Shown here in pieces: positions 35,368 through 43,745 of a stretch of DNA of 64,000 bases. Numbering within the stretch: position 1 is the stretch's first letter; the number at the start of each line of letters is the position of its first letter. The notes under the pieces were generated by a model. It was not told the origin of the DNA. It did not search any database and was given only the letters and a program-made list of their open reading frames with translations. The DNA lies in assembly GCA_047345645.1 (NCBI GenBank), contig JBLEFH010000007.1; one strand, written 5' to 3'. The position numbers and the translations under genes were made by a program. This DNA is from JBLEFH01 sp047345645 (GTDB lineage: Bacteria > Pseudomonadota > Alphaproteobacteria > Rhodobacterales > Rhodobacteraceae).

Positions 35368-35714
35368 TCCGCCGAAACCTGACGCCTCGTCAGGAGTATC
35401 ATAATACCACTAACACGCCTTTTCCCTTGTGACACAGGGGTGTAACACCATCACATAAATGTTAAGTAGCTAATAACAACCAATTTTCTGGGTTAAGTTT
35501 GGTTAAAATTTCGTTAAGAAAGCCGTGGGATGTGGGGGCTTATGCTGCATTTGCGGCTTTAAATAAAGTTAATTAGCTGGCAGAACCTCCGCGCAGAGCT
35601 ATGGGTGAGATCTTAGCGAGTTTCGGTATGCGTGGTGGCATGTTGTCTCACTCTAGAGCTGTTACATTGTAGCCCGCGTGCAGGCGGGCGATCAGATCTG
35701 GGTGGGGGTAAAGC
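35368..35714. other. AT-rich control region upstream of the four-gene unit
   Basis: This 347-base gap has no convincing gene. A CCTGACG/CGTCAGG hairpin (35378-35394) follows the copy-2 stop without a T-run. The middle part (35455-35520) is markedly AT-rich with repeated GTTAA words, including the TTAA-N7-TTAA box listed separately. A GCCCGC/GCGGGC hairpin (35672-35689) lies just before the GGTGGGGG ribosome-binding site (35701-35708) of the next gene. Confidence 0.6.
35503..35517. promoter_or_regulatory. Perfect CtrA-type box TTAA-N7-TTAA
   Basis: TTAA (35503-35506), AATTTCG and TTAA (35514-35517) match the full alphaproteobacterial CtrA consensus, with another TTAA at 35493-35496 next to it. 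It lies about 200 bases upstream of the NTPase fusion gene. The region is AT-rich, so chance occurrence cannot be excluded. Confidence 0.5.
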
Positions 35715-37496
35715 ATGGATCAGATTCTTTCTGCGAAGCGTATCGACACGGCCAAGCGTGCGTTCAGCACACGGCGCGTTCCGAAGGGCGACATGCGCCG
35801 GCTGTTGACCGGCAAGTTGCGGCCGGAGCCGGGCGATCTGGTGCTGGCGCGCGTCGATGAGATCATCAAACACACCAAGCTGGAACTGACCGATGGTCGC
35901 CGCGCGCATATGTTCGCGGGCGATGAGATCGTCGTCGCCTTCGGCAACCGCTACGCGCCGGACCAGTATGAGGCGCAGATTGCGGAAGATCTTTCGCCCT
36001 GCGATCTGGTCGCTGCCGGCGGTCTTGCGGCGGTCGAGCTGTCCCGTCATCAGCGGATGCTCCCGCCGACGAAAATCTCGCCGCTCGGGATCATTGCCCG
36101 CGCTGACGGCTCGCGCCTGAACCTTGCCGATTACGGCGTGAAGGCGAGCGAAATGACCCCGCCGATCCCGGCGATCCTCTCGCTCGGCACTTCGATGAAT
36201 GCGGGCAAGACGCTCACCGCCATGTCGCTTGTGCGCGGTTTCAAACGCCTTGGCCACAAGGTCGCGGCGCTGAAAATCACCGGCACGGGCGCGGGCGGCG
36301 ATATCTGGATCGTGCGCGATGCGGGCGCCGATATCGTGGCCGATTTCACCGATGCGGGCTTTGCCAGCACCTATCTCACCTCGGTCGAGGATATCGAGAA
36401 CGCCACCATGCGGCTGATGAATTTCGCCGCTGATAATGGCTGTGATCTCGCCGTGATCGAGATTGCGGACGGGCTGATGCAGCTTGAAACCTCGCAACTC
36501 ATTCGCAGCAAGAAGATCCTCGATGTGACCATCGGCACCGTCTTCGCGGCCTACGACTCCATGGGTGCGAAATATGGCGCGGATATGCTCCGCCGGGCCG
36601 GTCACAATGTGGTCGCCCTGAGTGGCCGCCTTGGCCGCTCGCCGCTTGGGGTGCGCGAGGCGGAACTCTCCACCGGTCTGCGGGTCTTCAGCCCGTGGGA
36701 GCTTCAGGACGGGATGCTGGTGCCGACGATCCGCGATCTCGCTCGCAAGGAATATGAAGCCTCGAACCGCAAGGCCAAGCATCTGAAACCGCTCACCAAA
36801 GACGTGCTGGTCCCGCAAGATGCGATCTATGCGGGCGAGTATAGCGGCAATGTGGTCCCGATGGGCCGCCCGTCCGTCTCGCCCCGCGAGCTTCAGGCCC
36901 AGGCGGTTCTGCGCACGGCCATGCAGGCGGTGATGAAAGCCGAAGTCGATGAGATGTGCCGCTCGGCTTACGGCGCGCGCGGCGGGAGCCGGGTGAACCG
37001 CCGCAACGGGTTCCGCAAGCGCAAAGTGGCCAGCCCCATGGGGCCGATTGCCTTGGAGGTGCCGCGTCTGCGCAAGGGCGGTTATGTCCCGCCGAAGAGT
37101 TTCGACAAGGCGCGCCGCGCGGAGATCGACGCGGTCCTCAATGCCGAGACCGCCGAGATGGAAACCGCGCTCGCCGCGCTTCTCAAACGCATCAGCCCGC
37201 GCAAGACCAAGATCGCCGATCTTGGGGCGCTCGCGGTGACGGTGCGCGAGGCGATTGCCGAGGCGACCCCGCCGATCGAGCCGACGCTGCACCCGATCCC
37301 GGATGCGCTCGCCAAGGTGCTCGATGATGCGGAGCTCGATGACGATCTCGACGAGAACGAAGCCGATGCGCTCGATATGATGAACGAGTATGGCCACACG
37401 CGCCGCGCCGAAGAGGCCAGCCCGTTCAATCGCAGCATCGACCGCCCCGTCGAGGGCTTTGAAGAACTGCGCTACATCCCGATCCCCGGCGAGTAA
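35715..37496 (+). CDS. P-loop NTPase fused to an IS256/Mutator-transposase-like module
   Basis: A 593-residue protein. Residues 35-140 form a beta-rich N domain (PGDLVLARVDEI, GDEIVVAFGNRYAPDQYEA). Residues 150-345 are a BioD/DUF1611-like P-loop NTPase with Walker A GTSMNAGKT at 158-166 and a Walker-B-like DLAVIEIADG at 244-253. Residues 400-480 resemble the N-terminal part of IS256-family transposases, with an RRNGFRKRKV stretch then IALEVPRLRKGGYVPP. The DDE catalytic domain is absent. An acidic tail follows (about 535-555). The gene has normal base composition and no inverted repeats, so the transposase-like part looks domesticated rather than a recent insertion. It is the first gene of a four-gene unit with an exporter. 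Function unknown. Confidence 0.75.
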   Translation: MDQILSAKRIDTAKRAFSTRRVPKGDMRRLLTGKLRPEPGDLVLARVDEIIKHTKLELTDGRRAHMFAGDEIVVAFGNRYAPDQYEAQIAEDLSPCDLVAAGGLAAVELSRHQRMLPPTKISPLGIIARADGSRLNLADYGVKASEMTPPIPAILSLGTSMNAGKTLTAMSLVRGFKRLGHKVAALKITGTGAGGDIWIVRDAGADIVADFTDAGFASTYLTSVEDIENATMRLMNFAADNGCDLAVIEIADGLMQLETSQLIRSKKILDVTIGTVFAAYDSMGAKYGADMLRRAGHNVVALSGRLGRSPLGVREAELSTGLRVFSPWELQDGMLVPTIRDLARKEYEASNRKAKHLKPLTKDVLVPQDAIYAGEYSGNVVPMGRPSVSPRELQAQAVLRTAMQAVMKAEVDEMCRSAYGARGGSRVNRRNGFRKRKVASPMGPIALEVPRLRKGGYVPPKSFDKARRAEIDAVLNAETAEMETALAALLKRISPRKTKIADLGALAVTVREAIAEATPPIEPTLHPIPDALAKVLDDAELDDDLDENEADALDMMNEYGHTRRAEEASPFNRSIDRPVEGFEELRYIPIPGE

Positions 37497-37520
37497 CGCG
37501 TAGGCAGTGAAGGGAAAAGC

Positions 37521-37540
37521 CGCCCCGGATATCCGGGGCG
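37521..37540. other. Perfect 20-bp palindrome between the NTPase and exporter genes
   Basis: CGCCCCGGATATCCGGGGCG is fully self-complementary. It lies in the 62-base gap between the NTPase fusion and ABC genes, just before the AAGGTGA ribosome-binding site. No T-run follows, so it may be an mRNA stability/processing hairpin or a protein-binding site rather than a terminator. Confidence 0.6.
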
Positions 37541-37558
37541 CTTCAAGGTGACAGACGC

Positions 37559-39268
37559 ATGGCAAAACGGCGCAAAGCGGGCTTGAAAACGCTGGTCGAC
37601 CACGCCTGGAGTGCTTCCTGGAGGGGCCTCACGGCGGTGGTCATTTTCAGTGTGTTCGTGAACATCCTGAAATTCGCGACGCCCCTTTACCTTCTGCAAG
37701 TGCTCGACCGCATCCCGGCGAGCCGCAGCATCGAAACGCTGGTGATGCTAACCATCATCACGCTGATCGCGGTCGCCACGGGCTATGCGCTCGACATCAT
37801 CCGCCGCCGACTGCTACGGCGCTGGAGCGCGTGGATCGAGGAAACGCTCGGGCCGGAAATCATGCGCCGGAGCACGCATCGCGAGACGGATGAGAAAAGC
37901 AGCGGCCAGGCCCTGAGCGATCTCGGCGCGATCAGCCGTTTCGCTGGCGGGCAACTGGTGCGCTGGCTCGATCTCATCTGGGCGCCGGTCTTTGTGTTCG
38001 GCGTGTTCCTGATCCATCCGGTCTTGGGCTGGATCACCTTCGCCTCCGTGCTGATCGTCATTCTGGTCGGCTGGATGCAGGACCCGCTCACCCGCGCCGC
38101 CCGCCGCGCCGCCAGCGCCGCCAAACGCGATGGCGGCACGCTGATGCAGACCATGACGCGCCACCGCGAAACCGTCGATGCGCTGCAAATGGGCGGCAAT
38201 CTCACGGAGCAATGGCGGCGCAATGAGGCGGGCCGTCTCGAAGAAGCCGAACGCACCGCCTCGCGCGGCGACACCTTCGCGCTCATCATGGGCGCGCTCG
38301 GGCAGTTTCTGCGCATCGGCATTCTCGCCGCCGGTGTCTGGCTCGTGGTGCTGGACCAGCTCTCCATCGGCAGCATCTTCGCCGCGCGCCTGATGGCGGG
38401 TTTCGGGTTCAAACTGGTCGAGGGCGCGGTGCGCAACTGGCGCAGCACCCGCGAATCCATCGACGCCTACAAGCGCCTCGTCAATTATTTCAACGCGCTG
38501 CCCCCGAAAGAGGCCTCCATGCTGGGCGGTCTGGAACATGCGCCGCTGGTGCTCGATGCGGTCAGCCACCGTTATCCTTACCAGCGCGATTACCTCTTCC
38601 GGCGTCTCTCGGTGGAGATCCCGCCGGGCCGGATCGTGGTGCTGACCGGGCCCGCAGGCGCGGGCAAAACCACGCTGGCGCGCATCCTCACCGGGATCAT
38701 CCAGCCGCGCCTCGGCCATGTCCGCCTCGGCGATATCGACATCTCGCGCATCCCGGCGGAGCAACGCTCCGGGCTGGTCGGCTATATGCCCCAGCATACC
38801 GAGCTTTTCGATGCGACGATCCGCGAAAATATCGGCCATATGGGCGATCCGCCGCTCGAAAAGGTCATCGCGGTGGCCAAACTCGTCGGCATTCACGAGC
38901 TGATGCTCAGCCTGCCTGAAGGCTATGACACGATGATCACCTCGGACCATCACGGCATCCTCAGCGGCAGCCAGCGCAAACGCATCGGCCTGGCCCGCGC
39001 GCTCTACAACGCGCCGCGCATCCTCGTGCTGGACGAGCCCTCCGCCAATCTCGACGGCCCGTCCCGGCGCATCATGGAGGCCGCGCTTCAGCAATTGAGC
39101 GACGAGGGCACGACGATCATCGCGACCCAAGCCATCGACTCGCCGCGCCTCTCGCGCATCGCCGATATGGCGCTGAATTTTGACGGGGCGAGCATCAAGG
39201 TCTCCGAGGCCGAAGGGGCCAAGGCCCGCAAGGAAAAGAAACGCGCCAACCTGAGGAGCGTGAAATGA
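37559..39268 (+). CDS. Type I secretion ABC transporter (PrtD-like permease-ATPase)
   Basis: A 569-residue half-transporter with N-terminal membrane helices (about 24-48, 60-82, 140-172, 240-282) and a C-terminal ATPase. Walker A GPAGAGKT is at 364-371, Q-loop Gln412, signature LSGSQ at 468-472 instead of LSGGQ, and Walker B ILVLDEP at 488-494. The switch (H-loop) position reads IIATQ with Gln524, where His is expected. There is no N-terminal C39 peptidase-like domain. It pairs with the HlyD adaptor through an ATGA overlap. Its substrate could be an RTX-type protein or a product of the co-encoded enzymes. Confidence 0.88.
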   Translation: MAKRRKAGLKTLVDHAWSASWRGLTAVVIFSVFVNILKFATPLYLLQVLDRIPASRSIETLVMLTIITLIAVATGYALDIIRRRLLRRWSAWIEETLGPEIMRRSTHRETDEKSSGQALSDLGAISRFAGGQLVRWLDLIWAPVFVFGVFLIHPVLGWITFASVLIVILVGWMQDPLTRAARRAASAAKRDGGTLMQTMTRHRETVDALQMGGNLTEQWRRNEAGRLEEAERTASRGDTFALIMGALGQFLRIGILAAGVWLVVLDQLSIGSIFAARLMAGFGFKLVEGAVRNWRSTRESIDAYKRLVNYFNALPPKEASMLGGLEHAPLVLDAVSHRYPYQRDYLFRRLSVEIPPGRIVVLTGPAGAGKTTLARILTGIIQPRLGHVRLGDIDISRIPAEQRSGLVGYMPQHTELFDATIRENIGHMGDPPLEKVIAVAKLVGIHELMLSLPEGYDTMITSDHHGILSGSQRKRIGLARALYNAPRILVLDEPSANLDGPSRRIMEAALQQLSDEGTTIIATQAIDSPRLSRIADMALNFDGASIKVSEAEGAKARKEKKRANLRSVK

Positions 39269-40587
39269 CCGATCTCTCGCTCGGGCCGGAAGGCCGCGCC
39301 TTTCCCCATCCGTTTGATCGCAAGCTGATCGCCATCGGCTTCACCATTATTGGCCTCTTTTTCGGCGGCTTTCTCGGCTGGTCGCTCCTCGCACCAGTGG
39401 AAAGCGCCGTGGTCTCACCGGGGATTGTCAGCGTCGATACCAATGTGCGGACGGTCCAGCATCTTGAGGGCGGGATCATCGAGAGCATCGAGGTGCGCGA
39501 GGGCTCCGAGGTGGCGGCGGGCGATGTGATCGTCCGCCTGCAAAACACCATTCCCGTCGCCGTGATGACCGAAATTCAGGCGCGGCTCTTCGAATTGCAA
39601 GCGCTGGAGGCGCGGCTTGTGGCCGAGCGCAACAATGCCGACGAAATCACCTTCCCCGATGATCTGCGCCTCAAGGTCGGGGACGCCGCTGCGCTCGCCG
39701 CGATGGACGGGCAGCGCGAGATTTTCGCCAGCCGCAAGCAGCTCCTTGGTGAGCGGCTGACCATGCTGGAGCAGACCCGGCGCGGCGTCGAAAGCGAGAT
39801 CGAGGGGCTGGAAGGCCAGATCACCGCCGCCGACCGGGAACTCGAAATCGTCAATGAAGAACTCGCCACCACGCAGCAGCTTGTGGACCGCCAGCTGATG
39901 CAGCGCAGCCGTTTGCTGACGCTGCAACGCGATCAGGCGGAACTCCAAGGCGAGGTCGCCACGCATCGCGCGAATATCGGCACGGCGCGCCAGAAGGTCG
40001 AGGAAGCGACGCTCCGCATGTCCGAATTGCGCAGCAGCCAGTCCACCGAGATCGTCGAAGAACTGCGCCAGACCCGCTCGGAAGCGCATAACCTGCGCCA
40101 GCAACTCGCCGAAGCCCGCGACGTTCTGCGCCGCACCGAAATCCGCGCGCCCGCGTCTGGCATCGTCGTGAACCTCGCCGTCCACACGGTCGGCGGCGTT
40201 GTCGCGCCGGGTCAGCAGCTTCTCGAAATCGTGCCGAGCAATGACAAGCTGGTCATTCAGGCCACCATCGACCCGCTCGATATCGATCAGGTTTCCGTGG
40301 GCCTGCCCGCAACGGTCTGGCTCTCGGCCATGAACCGCCGCAACCAGACCGGGATCGACGGAACGGTGCAAACCATTTCCGCCGACCGGATCACGGATCC
40401 GCGCACCGGCGCGGCCTATTACCTCTCGCGCATCGAACTGGACCCGAAAGATGTCGAGGAAAGCGCCATCCCGCTGCAATCGGGGATGAGCGCCGAGGTG
40501 ATGATCCGCACCGGCAAACGCACCAGTTGGGAATATATCTCGGCCCCGATCTCACGGGCCATCTCGCGCAGCCTGCGCGAGGAATAA
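39265..40587 (+). CDS. HlyD family type I secretion membrane fusion protein
   Basis: A 440-residue adaptor. One N-terminal membrane anchor (about 24-46, IGFTIIGLFFGGFLGWSLL) is followed by the lipoyl half-motif QHLEGGIIESIEVREGSEV. A long coiled coil spans about 100-285, then come the second lipoyl half (RAPASGIVVNLAVHTVGGVV) and a beta-barrel domain (LVIQATIDPLDIDQVSVG). It would link the ABC protein to a TolC-like outer-membrane channel, which is not encoded in this window. Its start overlaps the ABC stop as ATGA. Confidence 0.93.
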   Translation: MTDLSLGPEGRAFPHPFDRKLIAIGFTIIGLFFGGFLGWSLLAPVESAVVSPGIVSVDTNVRTVQHLEGGIIESIEVREGSEVAAGDVIVRLQNTIPVAVMTEIQARLFELQALEARLVAERNNADEITFPDDLRLKVGDAAALAAMDGQREIFASRKQLLGERLTMLEQTRRGVESEIEGLEGQITAADRELEIVNEELATTQQLVDRQLMQRSRLLTLQRDQAELQGEVATHRANIGTARQKVEEATLRMSELRSSQSTEIVEELRQTRSEAHNLRQQLAEARDVLRRTEIRAPASGIVVNLAVHTVGGVVAPGQQLLEIVPSNDKLVIQATIDPLDIDQVSVGLPATVWLSAMNRRNQTGIDGTVQTISADRITDPRTGAAYYLSRIELDPKDVEESAIPLQSGMSAEVMIRTGKRTSWEYISAPISRAISRSLREE

Positions 40588-40614
40588 CGCCAGACGATCC
40601 GAAGGAGCGACAGG

Positions 40615-43605
40615 ATGAAAATCAGGAAACTCACGAGCCTCGCCGCAGGCAATCCATGGTCCCGCAGCCCTGTGATCGTGGCGGATCTGCCCAAAAGCGC
40701 CGCCGTCTCGCCCGAAGAGATCCGCACGCTTTACAAAGCCATCGGCCCGCAGCGCGCCAGCATCACCGATTTTCCCGGCTGGGCGCAAATCGGCGGCGCG
40801 CGGAGTGCCGTGCCGGCGGCGCATGTGGTTGAGGTTCTGGCGATTTTCTTCCAGCGCGCCTTGCATTGGCCCGTCTCGGCCTGCGCTTTCGTGCCGAAAG
40901 GCCCGGCGATTTTCGAGACCCGCAACCCCCGGATCGGCCGCAACGCCGCCCGCGCGGGCGCAGAGCTTCTGACCGCTCTGCAAGCGGGCGGCACGGAGAA
41001 GGATCTGCGAAAAAGCGTCTCCGAGATCCTCACCGCCTTCCTCAAACGCGAAGCCAAACGCACCCCGGCCTCCGATGCGCTGGAGCTGGCTGACCGCGCC
41101 GCGAAACGCGGTATCCCGTGGAACAGCGTGCCGGAATCGACCTTTGTGCGGCTCGGCTCCGGGCAATATTCCAAAGTCCTGCGCGGCACGGAATCCTCGG
41201 ACACCTCTCTGATCGGCCAGCGCCTTGCCAAGAAAAAGACCGTCACCAATGCGATGCTGGCCGAGGCGAATATCCCGGTGCCGCAGCAGCGCACCGTCCG
41301 CTCCATTCGTCAGGCGGTGGAGGCGTATAATGCCCTTGGCCGCAATGTCGTGGTCAAGCCCGTCGATGGCAATCAGGGCAAGGGGATCACCGTGCGTCCC
41401 GGCTCCGCGCTGCAAGCCGCGCGCGCCTTCCGCTATGCCCGCAAGGTCTCGCGCATCGTGCTGGTGGAAAGCTGTATCGAGGGGGATGAATATCGGCTGC
41501 TCGTGATCGGCGGGGAAATTCGCGCCGCCAGCCTGCGCCGCCCGGCCCGTGTGGTCGGCAATGGCAAATCGACCATCCGCCAGCTTGTCGCCAAGGTGAA
41601 CAAGGACCCGTTGCGCGCGCCGGTCCCCCATGGCCGCCTCGCCATGCGCCTGCCGATCAAGCTGGACGCTGCGGCGAAAACGCATCTGAAAGGGCAGGGG
41701 CTCTCGCCCGACAGCGTGCCGAAAAAGGGCAAAATCATTCAGATCAATGGCGTCTCGAATGTCTCCATGGGCGGCGATACGGTGGATGTGACCGACAAGG
41801 TCCACCCCGAGGTGCGCGAGATGGCCGAACGCACCGCGCAGATCCTCAATATCGACATGTGCGGGATCGATTACCTGACCACCGATATTTCGAAATCGCC
41901 CGAGGCCACCAATGGCGCGATTTGCGAGGCGAACACCCAGCCGGGCATGTCGCTTCACCTGATCGTCGCCGAAAGCGAGCCGCGCGATGTGGCCGCCGAT
42001 TATGTGAACGTCCTCTTCCCCGAAGGCGCGCAGAGCCATACCCCGGTGATCGCGGTCGCCAAAGGCACGGATTCCGCCAGCGTGGTCAAGAACATGATCG
42101 CCGCCACGCGGACAACCGGCGCGAAACTCGGGGTCTATAGCCAGAACGAGGCGGTGCTAAAGGGCGCGGATCATGTGATCGCCCTGCCAAGCCCCGATGC
42201 GGTGCTCTGGGAGCAGCGGATCGACGCGGCGGTGGTCGAGGTCTCCGACGAGGGGATCATCCGCAACGGTTTGGGGCTGGAGCGGGTCGATCTCGCCGTT
42301 CTGCCGAATGAGCCGATCCATGAGGCGGCGATCATGACGCTGCAACAGGTCTCGAACAGCCAGATCCTCGCCGCCGCCGATCCGGATCTCATGCCGCGCG
42401 CGCTCGCCGCCATGGCGCTGATTGCCCCGGACGAGACCGCGAGCCCCGTGGCGCGGAGCCGCGATCAGGTCGCCGAGAGCCTTGACGCCAAGCTGCGCGA
42501 GCAGAGCTTCACCGCGACCTTCGTGGGCGATATCGGCTTTGGCGAGGCCTATCGCCATTACCCCAAATGCCGCGATCTTCAGCGCCTTCTCGATCAGGGT
42601 TATGGCCAGTGCCTGAGCCATGTGCAGCACCTTCTGGAGCCTGCCGACATGCTGATCGGCAATCTCGAAGTCCCGCTGGCGCCGCGCATTGACGAGCGGC
42701 TGCGCGGGCGCAAGAAATTCCTCGGCTGGTGCGATCCGGCGCGGACGGTGAGCGCGCTTCGCGGGGCGGGCTTCACCGCGCTGTCCCTCGCCAATAACCA
42801 CGCGCTCGATTGCGGCGGTTTTGGTCTCTCGGCAACGCAGGACCAACTCACCCGCGCGCGCATCGTGCCTTTCGGCGCGGGCCCGAACATCTCGCTGGCC
42901 GAACGCCCGATTGTGAAAACCCTCACCGTGGGCGGGCGCGAGCGGTCCCTCGTGATCTTCGCGGGCTTTGAGCATCGCAATCGCTACGACCGCCGCTATC
43001 GCTGGTATGCCAGCCCCGAAACCGAAGGCGTCGCGCGGCTCGACCCGGAGCGGATCGGCCAGATGATCCGCTATCTGCGGGCCGAGCTGGCGGACCCGAT
43101 TTTCGTCGCCTATCCCCATTGGGGCACGGATTATCAGGATGTGACCGAGCGGCAGCGCGAGCTGGCCTGGGGCCTCATCGACGCCGGGATCGACGTGATC
43201 ATCGGCCACGGCACCCATTCCAGCCAGCGCATCGAGATGCTGAACGGCAAGCCGGTCCTTTTCGGCATCGGCAATTTCGTCTGGAACACGCCGGGCAGCG
43301 GCTTCCACAAATTCGACGCGCCGCCCTTTGGCCTCGTGACCGAGCTGATGATCGGGGCACGCGGTGCGCCAAAGCTGCGGGTCTATCCGATTGTGACGGA
43401 CAACTCGGTCACGAATTTCCGCAACCGTCCGGTGACGCCCGACGAATTCGACACCGCCGTCGCCGCGCTGCTGCCGGACCAGGGGCAGGCCCAGCATCGC
43501 GGGCGCGAAGGGCGGCTCTTTTTCGAACTCGCCGCCGATGCGCCATGGAGCGGCGCCAAAGCGGGTGCGCGGGCGAAAGAGCGCGTGCAGGAATATCGCA
43601 TCTAG
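40615..43605 (+). CDS. Cyanophycin-synthetase-like ATP-grasp / degenerate Mur ligase / CapA fusion protein
   Basis: A 996-residue multidomain protein. Residues 1-170 resemble the CphA N region. Residues 175-465 are a CphA-type ATP-grasp domain (QYSKVLRGTESSDTSLIGQR, VVVKPVDGNQGKGI with Lys248, ICEANTQPG with Glu438 and Asn440). Residues 475-605 align with the CphA Mur-ligase domain, including IIRNGLGLERVDLAVLPNE, but the GTNGKTT P-loop is replaced by KGTDSASV, so ATP binding there is probably lost. Residues 633-930 are a CapA-type domain (VGDIGFGE, LANNHALD, YPHWGTDY, IIGHGTHSSQ) with the metal His/Asp residues present. GAAGGAG precedes the ATG. It ends the four-gene exporter unit. A role in making a peptide-linked product or polymer is inferred. 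Confidence 0.82.
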   Translation: MKIRKLTSLAAGNPWSRSPVIVADLPKSAAVSPEEIRTLYKAIGPQRASITDFPGWAQIGGARSAVPAAHVVEVLAIFFQRALHWPVSACAFVPKGPAIFETRNPRIGRNAARAGAELLTALQAGGTEKDLRKSVSEILTAFLKREAKRTPASDALELADRAAKRGIPWNSVPESTFVRLGSGQYSKVLRGTESSDTSLIGQRLAKKKTVTNAMLAEANIPVPQQRTVRSIRQAVEAYNALGRNVVVKPVDGNQGKGITVRPGSALQAARAFRYARKVSRIVLVESCIEGDEYRLLVIGGEIRAASLRRPARVVGNGKSTIRQLVAKVNKDPLRAPVPHGRLAMRLPIKLDAAAKTHLKGQGLSPDSVPKKGKIIQINGVSNVSMGGDTVDVTDKVHPEVREMAERTAQILNIDMCGIDYLTTDISKSPEATNGAICEANTQPGMSLHLIVAESEPRDVAADYVNVLFPEGAQSHTPVIAVAKGTDSASVVKNMIAATRTTGAKLGVYSQNEAVLKGADHVIALPSPDAVLWEQRIDAAVVEVSDEGIIRNGLGLERVDLAVLPNEPIHEAAIMTLQQVSNSQILAAADPDLMPRALAAMALIAPDETASPVARSRDQVAESLDAKLREQSFTATFVGDIGFGEAYRHYPKCRDLQRLLDQGYGQCLSHVQHLLEPADMLIGNLEVPLAPRIDERLRGRKKFLGWCDPARTVSALRGAGFTALSLANNHALDCGGFGLSATQDQLTRARIVPFGAGPNISLAERPIVKTLTVGGRERSLVIFAGFEHRNRYDRRYRWYASPETEGVARLDPERIGQMIRYLRAELADPIFVAYPHWGTDYQDVTERQRELAWGLIDAGIDVIIGHGTHSSQRIEMLNGKPVLFGIGNFVWNTPGSGFHKFDAPPFGLVTELMIGARGAPKLRVYPIVTDNSVTNFRNRPVTPDEFDTAVAALLPDQGQAQHRGREGRLFFELAADAPWSGAKAGARAKERVQEYRI

Positions 43606-43648
43606 GCCGTCCCGCAGAGCAACCGAGAGCGAGTCACACCGCCACAGC

Positions 43649-43682
43649 AAACGCCGCGCATTCCCCGATGCGCGGCGTTTTT
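43649..43682 (+). terminator. Strong terminator closing the four-gene unit
   Basis: A 13-bp perfect stem, AAACGCCGCGCAT (43649-43661) with ATGCGCGGCGTTT (43668-43680), has a 6-base loop and a T-run to 43682. Confidence 0.93.
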
Positions 43683-43721
43683 GCATCTGCGAAATCCTTG
43701 TTTTCATGTTGAAACGGCTCA

Positions 43722-43745
43722 AAATTTTACCAGTTGATAAAATTT
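43722..43745. promoter_or_regulatory. RutR-like operator upstream of preT
   Basis: TTTACCAGTTGATAAA (43726-43741) matches 11 of 14 fixed positions of the E. coli RutR box TTGACCANNTGGTCAA. It sits inside a larger inverted repeat with perfect 8-bp arms AAATTTTA (43722-43729) and TAAAATTT (43738-43745). It is about 110 bases upstream of preT. The likely binder is the TetR regulator encoded at 46526-47137. Confidence 0.5.

Noticed and set aside
36900..37200. Insertion of an IS256 element inside the NTPase gene
   Set aside because: Only an N-terminal-like module is present, in frame, with native composition, no DDE domain and no terminal repeats. A fusion is a better explanation than an insertion.
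35613..37565. 650-codon minus-strand open frame opposite the NTPase fusion gene
   Set aside because: The plus strand encodes recognisable P-loop and transposase-like motifs, while the minus frame is low-complexity His/Arg/Ala-rich, typical of antisense shadow.
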